Shown here: piece after piece, positions 1-7,629 of the stretch
How positions within the stretch are numbered: the stretch's first letter is position 1
Layout: every line of letters starts with the position of its first letter
Source: CAIKZJ01 sp964626015
Lineage (GTDB): Bacteria > Bacteroidota > Ignavibacteria > Tepidaquicellales > Tepidaquicellaceae
NCBI GenBank assembly: GCA_964626015.1
Contig: CAZVCC010000019.1
Location: 1 to 51,278 of the forward strand
Length of the DNA: 51,278 bases
Reading direction: 5' to 3'
Translations under genes and position numbers: made by a program
Notes under the pieces: model-generated
Told to the model about the DNA's origin: nothing
Seen by the model: only the letters and a program-made list of their open reading frames with translations
Databases searched by the model: none

Positions 1-240
1 CTCTGCGGTTAAATGCTCTTAGCAATAAAATAAATCTTTTCTCTGTGTTCGACGTCTACCCCGAGATCTCGGGGCGCGCTCTGTGTTTAAAAATTAATGC
101 AATATTTCTATCAGTGAAAATCATAATCCAATCAGTTCTTTCTGCGTGCAAAGCTTTTCTCTGTGTTTAAAAATTAATGCAATATTTCTATCAGTGAAAA
201 TCATAACTAATCATTTTCTTCAGTGTGCAGTTCTTCTCTC
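1..240 (-). repeat. Dispersed intergenic repeat block 1
   Basis: This gap holds two direct copies (about 79-126 and 159-206, period 80) of a segment running from CTCTGTGTTTAAAAATTAAT to TCAGTGAAAATCATAA. Before them is a CTCTGCGGTTAAA...TAAATCTTTTCTCTGTG segment. The same motifs, some in the opposite orientation, recur at 4470-4860, 24291-25000 and 50865-51278. No coding potential is visible. A 16-bp palindrome interrupts the first CTCTGTG segment. Confidence 0.85.
59..74. repeat. 16-bp perfect palindrome inside the repeat
   Basis: CCCCGAGATCTCGGGG is its own reverse complement and sits between two CTCTGTG-type motifs, flanked by GACGTCTA and CGCG. It looks like a small palindromic insert in an older repeat. 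It is not followed by a T-run, so I do not call it a terminator. Confidence 0.7.
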
Positions 241-259
241 TTGCTTTCAATATCTCCCC

Positions 260-273
260 CGTCAAAATTGACG
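260..273. promoter_or_regulatory. Inverted repeat upstream of the sigma-54 promoter; candidate activator site
   Basis: CGTCAA and TTGACG form a 6-bp inverted repeat with a 2-bp spacer, about 70 bp upstream of the -24 element of the sigma-54 promoter. Sigma-54 promoters need an enhancer-binding protein that usually binds dyads 80-150 bp upstream of the start of transcription. Position and symmetry fit, but the protein that would bind is not in the window. Confidence 0.4.
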
Positions 274-342
274 AACTTCTCTATCTTCGACAACTTTGTC
301 ATCCCAAACACCCCATTTCCGCCCCCTATTCCCGCTTTTTAC

Positions 343-358
343 TGGCACGGTAATTGCA
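343..358 (+). promoter_or_regulatory. Sigma-54 (RpoN) promoter of the cytochrome operon
   Basis: TGGCACGGTAATTGCA matches the sigma-54 consensus TGGCACG-N4-TTGCW at every defined position. GG is at 344-345 and GC at 356-357, with the required 10 bases between them. Transcription would begin near 369, about 25 bp before the ATG at 394. An activator of the NtrC type would therefore be expected to control the three genes 394-4064. Confidence 0.85.
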
Positions 359-393
359 AAATGATTGTATATCTCTAAACTTAATGTATTAAA

Positions 394-1305
394 ATGACTA
401 AATCTAAACGCACTTTTTTAACACTTATTCTCTTACTGATTCCCGTTATCATTTTTGCCGAAGACCATGAAAATATGCAAAGCAAAAAAGGATTTCTCGA
501 TTTTCTTCTTTCAGCAAAATATCTTGCCGTCCTTATCGTTGCTGCCGTAGGCATCGCTGCAATCTGGATGAATAAACTTAGTTTTAAAGTCCGCCTTGTA
601 CTGATGTCGGTCTCTTTTCTTCTCTTCGGTGTTATTACAATTTTTGCGCCATGGCTTTTTATAACACCCTCTCCTGTGTGTGCTTCAACTAAACCTTTTC
701 TTTATGGTTTTAAGCCTCAATTCCTCGCAACGCTTTCTGTTATCGGTGTCATGTCTCTTGCCGTCGGTAAAGGCTTCTGCGGTACTGCATGCCCGGTCGG
801 TGCACTTCAGGAGCTGCTCTACAGGATTCCCTTGTTTAAAAAACTTAAGCAGAAAAAGGTGTCTTTTAAAATTACAAACACCGTAAGGATTCTTCTTTTT
901 GTTTTGTTCGTAATAGTTGCGTTTGCTTTTGCGACATCGACATATTTTTACTACAATCTTTTTGATTTGATTCACTGGGAGTTTATAATGCCTTGGTTTG
1001 ATTTCTTCCTGTTCATTGCTTTTCTCGTCATTATTCTCGGTGTTAGTTTGTTTTCTTTCAGACCTTTTTGTTATTTCATCTGTCCTATGGGCTTGTACAC
1101 ATGGGTTCTTGAACACATCGCTCCTTTAAAAGTAAGACTGAATAAAGATGCCTGCACAAACTGCGGCATCTGCGAAAAAGCTTCTCCGTGCAATGCCGTG
1201 AAAGGTATAGTTGAAGGGAATAAACTCCGTGCCGACTGCCATCTCTGCGGCGACTGTATTAAATCATGCAGTAAAAGTGCGCTTTATTTTGGACTTAAAA
1301 AATAA
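394..1305 (+). CDS. NapH/MauN-like 4Fe-4S integral membrane protein
   Basis: This 303-residue protein has an N-terminal hydrophobic segment (7-22) and about five further membrane spans. Two CxxxCP motifs lie at membrane edges (C129/C133 and C226/C230), the signature of the NapH/MauN/CcoG-like family. Two C-terminal ferredoxin clusters follow (C254, C257, C260, C266 and C282, C285, C288, C292); the first is unusual in having five residues before its last cysteine. Family members are thought to move electrons from quinol to periplasmic or membrane partners. It is the first gene after the sigma-54 promoter and is followed after 57 bp by a multihaem cytochrome, so it is likely the quinol-side electron donor for that protein. 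A maturation or regulatory role, as in CcoG or NosR relatives, cannot be excluded. Confidence 0.85.
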   Translation: MTKSKRTFLTLILLLIPVIIFAEDHENMQSKKGFLDFLLSAKYLAVLIVAAVGIAAIWMNKLSFKVRLVLMSVSFLLFGVITIFAPWLFITPSPVCASTKPFLYGFKPQFLATLSVIGVMSLAVGKGFCGTACPVGALQELLYRIPLFKKLKQKKVSFKITNTVRILLFVLFVIVAFAFATSTYFYYNLFDLIHWEFIMPWFDFFLFIAFLVIILGVSLFSFRPFCYFICPMGLYTWVLEHIAPLKVRLNKDACTNCGICEKASPCNAVKGIVEGNKLRADCHLCGDCIKSCSKSALYFGLKK

Positions 1306-1362
1306 ATTAATATATATTAAAATTCACAATCTGTCTCAAAACTTAAACGAAGGAGTTATGCA

Positions 1363-2712
1363 ATGAAAGTTGTTACGATTGTTTTATTGCTCCTTATGCC
1401 TTTATCGGTTTTTTCCCAGAACACAAAAGGCGGTGAAGATGCAAAAGGTATTTTTAAGTATGAAGATTTTCAGAAACCTCAGGAGTGCGGCTCATCGTGC
1501 CATACTGATTTCTATGCTCAGTGGAAACAAATGATGATGTCGAAATGCTATACTCATGAATGGGATGAGATTGAATACTTCAAACTTGCTGTGCCTCATG
1601 CTGAAAAGGAGCCTAAAGTTGCTGGCGTTAAAGAAGGATGCAACGGCTGTCATGCCCCGATTTCATTCATGGTCGGCGATGTTCCTCCTCCGAAACCAGA
1701 ATTTGGGTCGCGCGCTAATGAATCCGTTTCATGCGATGTGTGCCATTCAATAACAGGGTTCGTCGGTGATACACCCTATAACTTTAACTATATTTCTAAT
1801 CCGGGCAGGACTAAACAGGGTATTAGGGAAGATACCGAGTCGCCTGTCCATATAACTAAAAATAATCCGTTTCTTTCCAAAGCGGAATTCTGCGGTACGT
1901 GCCATAACGAAAAATCACCCTTCGGTACTTGGGTTAAATCAACTCATCTTGAATGGAAAGAGGGTCCTTATTCTAAAGAAGGCGTGCAATGCCAGAACTG
2001 CCATATGCCCAGAACACCCGGCGTTAGCTCTCTTATGGGAAAGCAAAGAAGCGATATAGCACAGCACTTGTTCCACGGCGCGCATGACCCTGGCAAAGTG
2101 CGCGGTACGGTTGAACTTAGAATTCATCCCGAAGCCGACGATGTGGTTCCGGGCGAAGAGATTAAATTCACTGTTGCACTTTTCAACGCAAAGACGGGAC
2201 ATAAATTTCCGTCAGGCTCCGCTGAAGAAAGAATGGTGTGGCTGCAGGTTGAAGCAATCGATGCTAAAGGAAAAGTCTATCACCTGAAAGTCGATAAGAA
2301 AGGTTTCGAAGGTGAAGAATATACTATTTCCGCTAATACTCTCGCCTATCAGGATATGGAGGTGCCGCTCGGACTAGTTGATTTTAAAGGGGTTCAGCGC
2401 GACGGTATTCCGGAGGGTAACAGGATTTTCAGAATGCCTTACCTTGACCCGAAAGGAAGAATGACTATCCAGCAGTGGAACACAGCTTCCTTCGGTCCCG
2501 ACTACAGAATCGGTCCAAGAGAAACGAAACTTGAAACTTTTACTTGGCTGCTTCCCGACGATGTTGAACTCGGCAAACTAAAGGTGCGTGCCGTTCTGTA
2601 CTACCAGAAACTCCCGATGCCTATCGCTGAGTTTCTCGGCGTACCAAAAGAAGAAGCAGAAATTATTGAAGTAAACAACCATGAGACTTTTGTCGAGGTT
2701 GTTGATGATTAA
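1363..2712 (+). CDS. Periplasmic multihaem cytochrome c (cytochrome c554-like)
   Basis: The 449-residue protein has a signal peptide (1-19, ending VFSQ). It has four standard haem-binding motifs, CNGCH (93-97), CDVCH (124-128), CGTCH (177-181) and CQNCH (210-214). A fifth, at 42-47, reads CGSSCH, that is CX3CH rather than CXXCH. The first half resembles the cytochrome c554/c-prime family of multihaem proteins. The C-terminal half (about 250-440) has no haem motif, looks beta-rich, and contains GHKFPSG. A strong AAGGAG ribosome site precedes the ATG. It lies between the NapH-like gene and the haem-barrel gene, so it probably carries electrons across the periplasm. The terminal acceptor is unknown. 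Confidence 0.85.
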   Translation: MKVVTIVLLLLMPLSVFSQNTKGGEDAKGIFKYEDFQKPQECGSSCHTDFYAQWKQMMMSKCYTHEWDEIEYFKLAVPHAEKEPKVAGVKEGCNGCHAPISFMVGDVPPPKPEFGSRANESVSCDVCHSITGFVGDTPYNFNYISNPGRTKQGIREDTESPVHITKNNPFLSKAEFCGTCHNEKSPFGTWVKSTHLEWKEGPYSKEGVQCQNCHMPRTPGVSSLMGKQRSDIAQHLFHGAHDPGKVRGTVELRIHPEADDVVPGEEIKFTVALFNAKTGHKFPSGSAEERMVWLQVEAIDAKGKVYHLKVDKKGFEGEEYTISANTLAYQDMEVPLGLVDFKGVQRDGIPEGNRIFRMPYLDPKGRMTIQQWNTASFGPDYRIGPRETKLETFTWLLPDDVELGKLKVRAVLYYQKLPMPIAEFLGVPKEEAEIIEVNNHETFVEVVDD

Positions 2713-2745
2713 TTCAGGAATTAAAATAAAAACGAGGATAGATAA

Positions 2746-4064
2746 ATGAAAAAACTTATCTCTTTATTCATATTTCTTGTTATACTGTTTTTATCCGCCG
2801 ATGCAGGCGCTATTCCTGCATTCGCCAGGAAGTACAATATGTCGTGCAACGTCTGCCATACAGTTTTCCCGAAACTTAAACCTTACGGCGAAGAGTTTGC
2901 TGCTAATGGTTTTCAGATTACTGATAAAGAACCTTCAAGGTTCTTTAAGAAAACAGGAGACGACCTGCTTAATCTTATGCGGGAACTGCCGCTGGCTCTG
3001 AGGTTTGAACTCTATGGGACTTACGAAAATAACAGCCCCGCTAACACAGACTTTAAAACTCCGTACTTCCTGAAACTCATGTCGGGCGGGAATATATACA
3101 AGGATATTTCGTACTACGTTTATTTCTACCTTGCCGAAAAAGGCGAGATTGCGGGTATCGAAGATGCCTTCGTTATGTTTAATAATGTCGTGTCAAATAA
3201 AGTTGACCTCGATATGTACGTCGGACAGTTTCAGGTTTCCGACCCCCTGTTTAAACGTGAACTCAGGCTCGAACAGGAGGATTATAAAATATACACTTCT
3301 ACGCCTGGTCGCTCTCTCGTTAATCTGAAATACGACAGGGGACTCATGTTTGCCTATGGCGCTCCCACTAAAACAGATTTAACAGTTGAGGTTGTTAACG
3401 GAAGCGGGATTCATACAACGGATATTTTGGACGTTGACGGGTATAAGAATGTTCTCATAAGAGCATCTCAGGAAGTTGCACCGTTTCTCAGGGTAGGTGC
3501 ATTCGGCTACTACGGCAAAGAACAGCCCAATGCGGATTCATCCGCCAATGAAATGTACATGGCAGGTGCCGACCTAACCGCTGGCAACGAGTACGTCGAG
3601 CTTAATGCGCAGTATGTTTATAGAAGCGACTCTAATCCATACAGACTTTCAGGCACTTCAGGTACGCGTGCTCAAACACGAGGCGGGTTTGCGGAATTGC
3701 TTATTTCTCCGAACGGTCCCGACAGCAGGTTCACAGGACATCTGCTTTATAACTACGTAGATTCCGACCAGAGCAGCCTTAACTATCAAAGCTACACTGG
3801 CGGCGTCAGCTATCTGGTGTCAAGAAACTTAAGGGTTATCGGCGAGTACACATACATAAAAGACAGCAAGGACTCAAAAGTCACTCTCGGNNNNNNNNNN
3901 NNNNNNNNNNNNNNNNNNNNNNNNNNNNNNNNNNNNNNNNNNNNNNNNNNNNNNNNNNNNNNNNNNNNNNNNNNNNNNNNNNNNNNNNNNTTATCGGCGA
4001 GTACACATACATAAAAGACAGCAAGGACTCAAAAGTCACTCTCGGTATCATCACAGCTTTTTAA
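2746..4064 (+). CDS. Outer-membrane beta-barrel with an N-terminal c-type haem site, interrupted by an assembly gap
   Basis: The signal peptide (1-21) is followed by AIPAFARKYNMSCNVCHTVF, with one haem motif at residues 34-38. The remainder is rich in alternating aromatic and polar strands, typical of a porin-like barrel. The reading frame runs into 100 N at 3891. The 55 bases after the gap (3991-4045) exactly repeat the 55 before it (3836-3890). Collapsing the duplication gives a protein ending KVTLGIITAF and a TAA at 4062-4064; a terminal Phe is typical of outer-membrane barrels. The gene is therefore intact, of about 387 residues, and the apparent frame break is artificial. It follows the multihaem cytochrome by 33 bp and probably forms the outer-membrane end of the electron path. 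Confidence 0.8.
3891..3990. other. 100-N scaffold gap flanked by an identical 55-bp overlap
   Basis: The run of exactly 100 N is a placeholder. Positions 3836-3890 and 3991-4045 are identical over 55 bp, which suggests two contigs that overlap by one assembly k-mer and were joined without merging. The true length of missing sequence is probably zero, with one 55-bp copy to be removed. Confidence 0.9.
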
Positions 4065-4079
4065 AGGCGGACAGCAGTA

Positions 4080-4133
4080 AGCGTTCAGCCGACAGTGTTC
4101 AGCGGTTAGCGGTCGGCAGATAGTGGTCAGTGA
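4080..4133. repeat. Short imperfect repeats of the AGCGGTCAGC type
   Basis: The stretch just after the barrel gene contains repeated variants of GTTCAGC, GGTTAGCGGTCGGC and AGTGGTCAGTG. It is low-complexity, with no open frame of interest, and differs in composition from the flanking genes. A related CAGTAAGCAGTGA-type stretch lies at 49675-49740. Confidence 0.6.
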
Positions 4134-4185
4134 ATAAAAGAGCAAAACATACTGCCTTCTACAATTACAGAATATGTAAAAAGCA

Positions 4186-4208
4186 AAAGCCCGGTCCCGC
4201 CGGGCTTT
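4186..4208 (+). terminator. Rho-independent-like terminator of the cytochrome operon
   Basis: AAAGCCCGG, loop TCCCG, then CCGGGCTTT form a perfect 9-bp stem ending in TTT. It is about 120 bp after the barrel stop codon and is the only strong hairpin before the next transcription unit, which is on the opposite strand. Confidence 0.7.
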
Positions 4209-4273
4209 CCATTAAAATCAAATTTTTGTCATTAATTCTTTTCTATTTTGTCACCCCCTCATGCGCGTTCTGT

Positions 4274-4469
4274 GTCGAAGATTCGCCGTGGAGAATTCGC
4301 CTTGGCGAACCGCAGCGGACTCTTGGAGGGGATCTCATCATTAAATTTCTTGCTCTTTTGTTTTCCTCTTTACTTCTTACTTCTTACTTCTTACAACTCT
4401 TAAATCTCTTAGGAATAAAGTCCGCTCTTCTCTACGCTCTCGGAGTGTCGAAGATCCGCCGCGGCGGAC
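4274..4469. repeat. Two GTCGAAGATYCGCCG palindromic elements with a 7-bp array between them
   Basis: Two related short elements begin GTCGAAGATTCGCCG (4274) and GTCGAAGATCCGCCG (4447). The first carries the hairpin TTCGCC-TT-GGCGAA (4296-4309); the second carries the perfect palindrome TCCGCCGCGGCGGA (4455-4468). Between them, 4370-4394 is a 7-bp tandem repeat (TTACTTC, about 3.5 copies). They look like small mobile palindromes of the REP kind inserted into the repeat-filled gap. Confidence 0.6.
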
Positions 4470-4860
4470 GGTTAAAATCATAGTGGTTCAAAGTTCTTAG
4501 CAATATAATAAATCTTTTCTCTGTGGGCTCTGAGGGCTCTGTGGTTAAAATCATAGTGGTTCAAAGTTCTTAGCAATACAATAAATCTTTTCTCTGTGGG
4601 CTCTGTGAACTCGGTGGTTAAAAGTTTATGATATATATTCCTATCAGTGTAAATCATAATCAAATCAGCTCTTTCTGCGTGCAAAGTTCTTAAGCAATAA
4701 AAATACTCTCTTAATCCGTGATAATCCACTCCATCCGTGATAATCCGTGGTCTATAATATTAGTTTCTATCAGTGAGAATCATAATCAAATCAGCTCTTT
4801 CAGTGTGCAAAGCTCTTTCCTGTTTTTGCTCCATCTTTTCTAGCTCCTGGCTTCTGCTCT
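4470..4860 (-). repeat. Dispersed intergenic repeat block 2
   Basis: Two direct copies, period 73 (from 4471 and 4544), run from GTTAAAATCATAGTGGTTCA through TTCTTAGCAAT, AATCTTTTCTCTGTG and GGCTCTG. They are followed by TATCAGTG...AATCATAATC...TCAGCTCTTTCTGCGTGCAA (about 4640-4690), then CCGTGATAATCC motifs (4717-4752), then a second TATCAGTG...GTGCAAAGC copy. These are the reverse complement of the motifs at 50865-51278. The gap contains no convincing gene. Confidence 0.85.
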
Positions 4861-4862
4861 CT

Positions 4863-5696
4863 CTAAAACTCCTGCGGTAGCTCCTTCAGCTGCGTATAAT
4901 TAAACACAGGTCCGTCTTTGCATACATAAACATTCCCTATGTTGCATCGTCCGCACTTGCCCAGCCCGCATTTCATCCTGTTCTCAAGCGTTGTGTATAT
5001 ATTGTCTTCTTTAAACCCGAGCTTTTCAAGTACGGGTATCGTAAACTTTATCATTACAGGCGGTCCGCAGATAACAGCAAACGTGTTCTCTGCCGAAGGC
5101 GCAACCTTCTCGACTATTGTCGGTACAAACCCTACTTCGCCCGTCCAGCCGTCTGTTTCGCCGCCCGGGTCAACCGTTACAACCGTCTTTACATCGGGAC
5201 GCGATTTCCACTCGCTTATTTCCTGCTTGTAAACTATGTCGGATACCGAACGCGCACCGTATATGATTGTTATGTCTTTGTAGTCGTTCCTCCAGTCGAG
5301 TACATTGTCAATAACGCAGCGTACGGGTGCAAGCCCTATTCCGCCCGCTATGAAAAGTACGTTCTTTCCTTTAAGCTCTTCAAGCGGAAAATAGTTGCCG
5401 TAAGGTCCGCGGAATCCAATCGTGTCTCCCTGGTTCAAACGCTTTAATGCCTGCGTTACTTTCCCGTAAACTTTGAAAGAGCATTCAAGATACTCCGGTC
5501 TGGTCGGCGATGAAGCTATGCAGAATGTTGATTCACCCTCGCCGAAAACAGAGTACTCCGCAAACTGCCCTGCTTTGAAAGTGAATGCCTTCGCTTCTTC
5601 AGGATTCTTCAGCTTGAGTTTGAACGTTTTTGTGTCAGGTGTTTCGTCTATGATTTCTGCTATTTCCGCTAAACAAGGTTTATATATATTTTCCAT
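4863..5696 (-). CDS. flxA: FlxA: FAD/NAD(P)H-binding oxidoreductase subunit with C-terminal 2Fe-2S site
   Basis: The 277-residue protein has an FAD-binding barrel (about 1-105), an NAD-binding domain (LFIAGGIGLAPVR near 115; ICGPP near 210) and a C-terminal cluster motif C243, C248, C251, C259, as in the PyrK/AsrB/HydG family. In the FlxABCD-HdrABC complex this subunit oxidises or reduces NAD(H) in the cytoplasm. It is the last gene of a seven-gene operon, 7 bp after flxB. The family also includes sulfhydrogenase gamma subunits, but the adjacent hdrABC genes and the absence of hydrogenase genes support the Flx assignment. Confidence 0.9.
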   Translation of the reverse strand: MENIYKPCLAEIAEIIDETPDTKTFKLKLKNPEEAKAFTFKAGQFAEYSVFGEGESTFCIASSPTRPEYLECSFKVYGKVTQALKRLNQGDTIGFRGPYGNYFPLEELKGKNVLFIAGGIGLAPVRCVIDNVLDWRNDYKDITIIYGARSVSDIVYKQEISEWKSRPDVKTVVTVDPGGETDGWTGEVGFVPTIVEKVAPSAENTFAVICGPPVMIKFTIPVLEKLGFKEDNIYTTLENRMKCGLGKCGRCNIGNVYVCKDGPVFNYTQLKELPQEF

Positions 5697-5703
5697 AAAA
5701 TTT

Positions 5704-6714
5704 TTAATCTTTACAGTTTGAAACTATTTCCTTTATGTCAATGCTGACTGCGCATCCGCGTGAACACCTGCCGCAGCCCGTACAGAGTATCTCTCCGAAT
5801 TTATCTACATAGTATTTAAACTTGTGGTTGACTCTCTGTCTGTACCTCTTTCCCTGTATGTCGCGTGGATTGTGCCCCGATGCGTGTAGCGTGAAATGTC
5901 CGAATTGGCATCCGTCCCAGTTCTTCATTCTTCTGCCTTCTGTGTATGAATAGTCTTCATCAACTATATCAAAGCAATGGCAGACAGGACATACGAATGC
6001 GCACTGTGCGCAGGAAAGACACAGGTCGCCGACTCCGTCCCATTTTGGGTGCTCGAAGTTTTTGCCTAGCCATTCATGTACCTGCTTGCTGTCGAATGCT
6101 GTCTCAGGCTGTTTTACCTTTGCCGTGATTTCTTCCGACTTCGTTTTATCGCCCTGTGTAAAATGCTTCGCATATTTATCCGCAAACTCTTTTCCCTTCT
6201 CGGTCGCAACGCGTACTGCATAACTGCTTTCATCGAGTGGTATCAGGAATATATCTGAACCTTTTTCGGAAACCGGCGATGAGCCTACAGACGTGCAGAA
6301 ACAGTACTCGTCAGAGAAACTGCACATCAATCCGATAACCACGAAGTTCTTTTCCCGTAGATTATAAAACTCGTCCTTGTAATCCCAGTTGAAGAGATGC
6401 CTCAGTATGTTGAATGAGTTTGCATCGCATGGCTTTGCACCGAGTATCACGGTCTTCTTCTGGTTTATGTCCACATCAAGAAGCTGTACGTCGTTCTTTC
6501 CTCTCTTGTAGTATATTACGGGCTCTGCCTTCGGAAACACGAACGTTTTGTAAGATGCCTTGGTCGGTCTTGCTGACGGTTCAAGCATAATATCTTCAGC
6601 ATTGTTAATCTGTACGTACTCTGTTGAATTTGGGGCGATTAAATTATTGCCGTCTGCAAGAATATCTTTGCAGAGGTTTTTTAACGCTTCTTTATTTATA
6701 ATTTTTTCTTCCAT
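5704..6714 (-). CDS. flxB: FlxB: 4Fe-4S dicluster electron-transfer subunit
   Basis: The protein belongs to the sulfhydrogenase beta/AsrA-like family. It has a cysteine-rich segment CLSCAQCAFVCPVCHC (about residue 232) and a second ferredoxin motif CTGCGRCSRGC (about 311). It would pass electrons between FlxA and FlxC/FlxD. I take the ATG at 6714 (MEEKIINKEAL) as the start. A TTG at 6741 would add nine residues and sit 3 bp after the flxC stop, but it is a weaker start. Its place between the FAD/NAD subunit and a second Fe-S subunit matches known flx loci. Confidence 0.88.
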   Translation of the reverse strand: MEEKIINKEALKNLCKDILADGNNLIAPNSTEYVQINNAEDIMLEPSARPTKASYKTFVFPKAEPVIYYKRGKNDVQLLDVDINQKKTVILGAKPCDANSFNILRHLFNWDYKDEFYNLREKNFVVIGLMCSFSDEYCFCTSVGSSPVSEKGSDIFLIPLDESSYAVRVATEKGKEFADKYAKHFTQGDKTKSEEITAKVKQPETAFDSKQVHEWLGKNFEHPKWDGVGDLCLSCAQCAFVCPVCHCFDIVDEDYSYTEGRRMKNWDGCQFGHFTLHASGHNPRDIQGKRYRQRVNHKFKYYVDKFGEILCTGCGRCSRGCAVSIDIKEIVSNCKD

Positions 6715-6744
6715 AATTTCTTTTGTTTTGATGTCTTTCAAATA

Positions 6745-7629
6745 TTACATGAATAATTCATCGCTGTCTTTTACGTCGAAACTTCCCACGAGTGTCGGTG
6801 TTTCAAGGTTTCTGCCCGATACGTATGAAAATGCTTCCTTTGCTTCAATGACCATCTTGCGGTTAAGCAGTGATAACGGTATGTCCATCGGACAGGCACG
6901 CTCGCACTCTCCGCAGCCAATGCATCTGCCGCTCAGATGAAATGCGCGTACTACGTTCCATGAAAAGTTTCCTCTGCTGTGAGGTGATGATTCAACCCAT
7001 CGGGGGATGGTCTTGTCAACAATACATCTCTGGCAGTAGCACATCGGACATGCTGCGCGGCATGCATAACACTTTATGCACTTGTCAAACTCTGATTTGA
7101 AATACTCGAACCTTTCAGCAGCTGACATTTTTTCTATCGCCAGGATTTTTTCGAGGACTTCGTCTGTTACAGCGGGTGTTTCCTTCACCTCGCCGAAGAT
7201 TGAATCGAAGTATAAGGGTTTGTGAGTTTCGCATGATACGCATTTTGATGCAAGCGTTTCACCGCTGAATTCCATACCGAAATCTTTTACGACTCCGTGG
7301 CAGTTAAAACTTATTATGTGTACGTCTTCTCTCTTTAGCTGCGTTTCCTGTATCAATGCTATTATCGAATGAACGTCGCATGGCTTTGCTGTTATAGCAA
7401 GTTTTAACACAGCTCCATTCTGTCTTTTCAGCTCTTTTATACGGGCTTTCGTCAGGTAAACAGACAGATTGTTTAGACAGTATTCGTTAAACACAAGCTT
7501 GTCGCAGTCTTCCTGCGTCTTCGCTATTATCGGCTTTGTGCGCCTTTCCGTTACTGACTGATATCCGATAACTGCCGCAACTTCTTTCTTTTCAAGAAGT
7601 TCTTTCGCAAGTTTTCTGAGTTCTTCCAT
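6745..7629 (-). CDS. flxC: FlxC: 4Fe-4S electron-transfer subunit
   Basis: This 294-residue protein carries CIKCYACRAACPMCYCQRC (from about residue 184) and CIGCGECERACPMD (from about 236), with an N-terminal domain related to the FrhB/AsrA-like fold. It is an internal electron relay in the Flx module. The start ATG overlaps the flxD stop by one base (TAATG), implying translational coupling. It resembles FlxB in its C-terminal arrangement, consistent with an old duplication. Confidence 0.85.
   Translation of the reverse strand: MEELRKLAKELLEKKEVAAVIGYQSVTERRTKPIIAKTQEDCDKLVFNEYCLNNLSVYLTKARIKELKRQNGAVLKLAITAKPCDVHSIIALIQETQLKREDVHIISFNCHGVVKDFGMEFSGETLASKCVSCETHKPLYFDSIFGEVKETPAVTDEVLEKILAIEKMSAAERFEYFKSEFDKCIKCYACRAACPMCYCQRCIVDKTIPRWVESSPHSRGNFSWNVVRAFHLSGRCIGCGECERACPMDIPLSLLNRKMVIEAKEAFSYVSGRNLETPTLVGSFDVKDSDELFM

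Noticed and set aside
685..1116. 143-residue frame antisense to the NapH-like gene
   Set aside because: It is the complement of a conserved membrane protein gene, with basic low-complexity composition and no ribosome site.
2746..4064. Frameshifted pseudogene of the haem-barrel protein
   Set aside because: The apparent frame break comes from the 100-N placeholder plus a 55-bp duplicate (155 bases, not a multiple of three). Collapsing it restores the frame and a normal barrel C-terminus.
4130..4483. 117-residue frame on the plus strand
   Set aside because: It spans the terminator, both palindromic elements and the TTACTTC array, and has no conserved domain or ribosome site.
4478..4729. 83-residue frame on the minus strand
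   Set aside because: It is a translation of the CAGAG-type dispersed repeat. Internal near-duplication of the peptide mirrors the DNA repeat.
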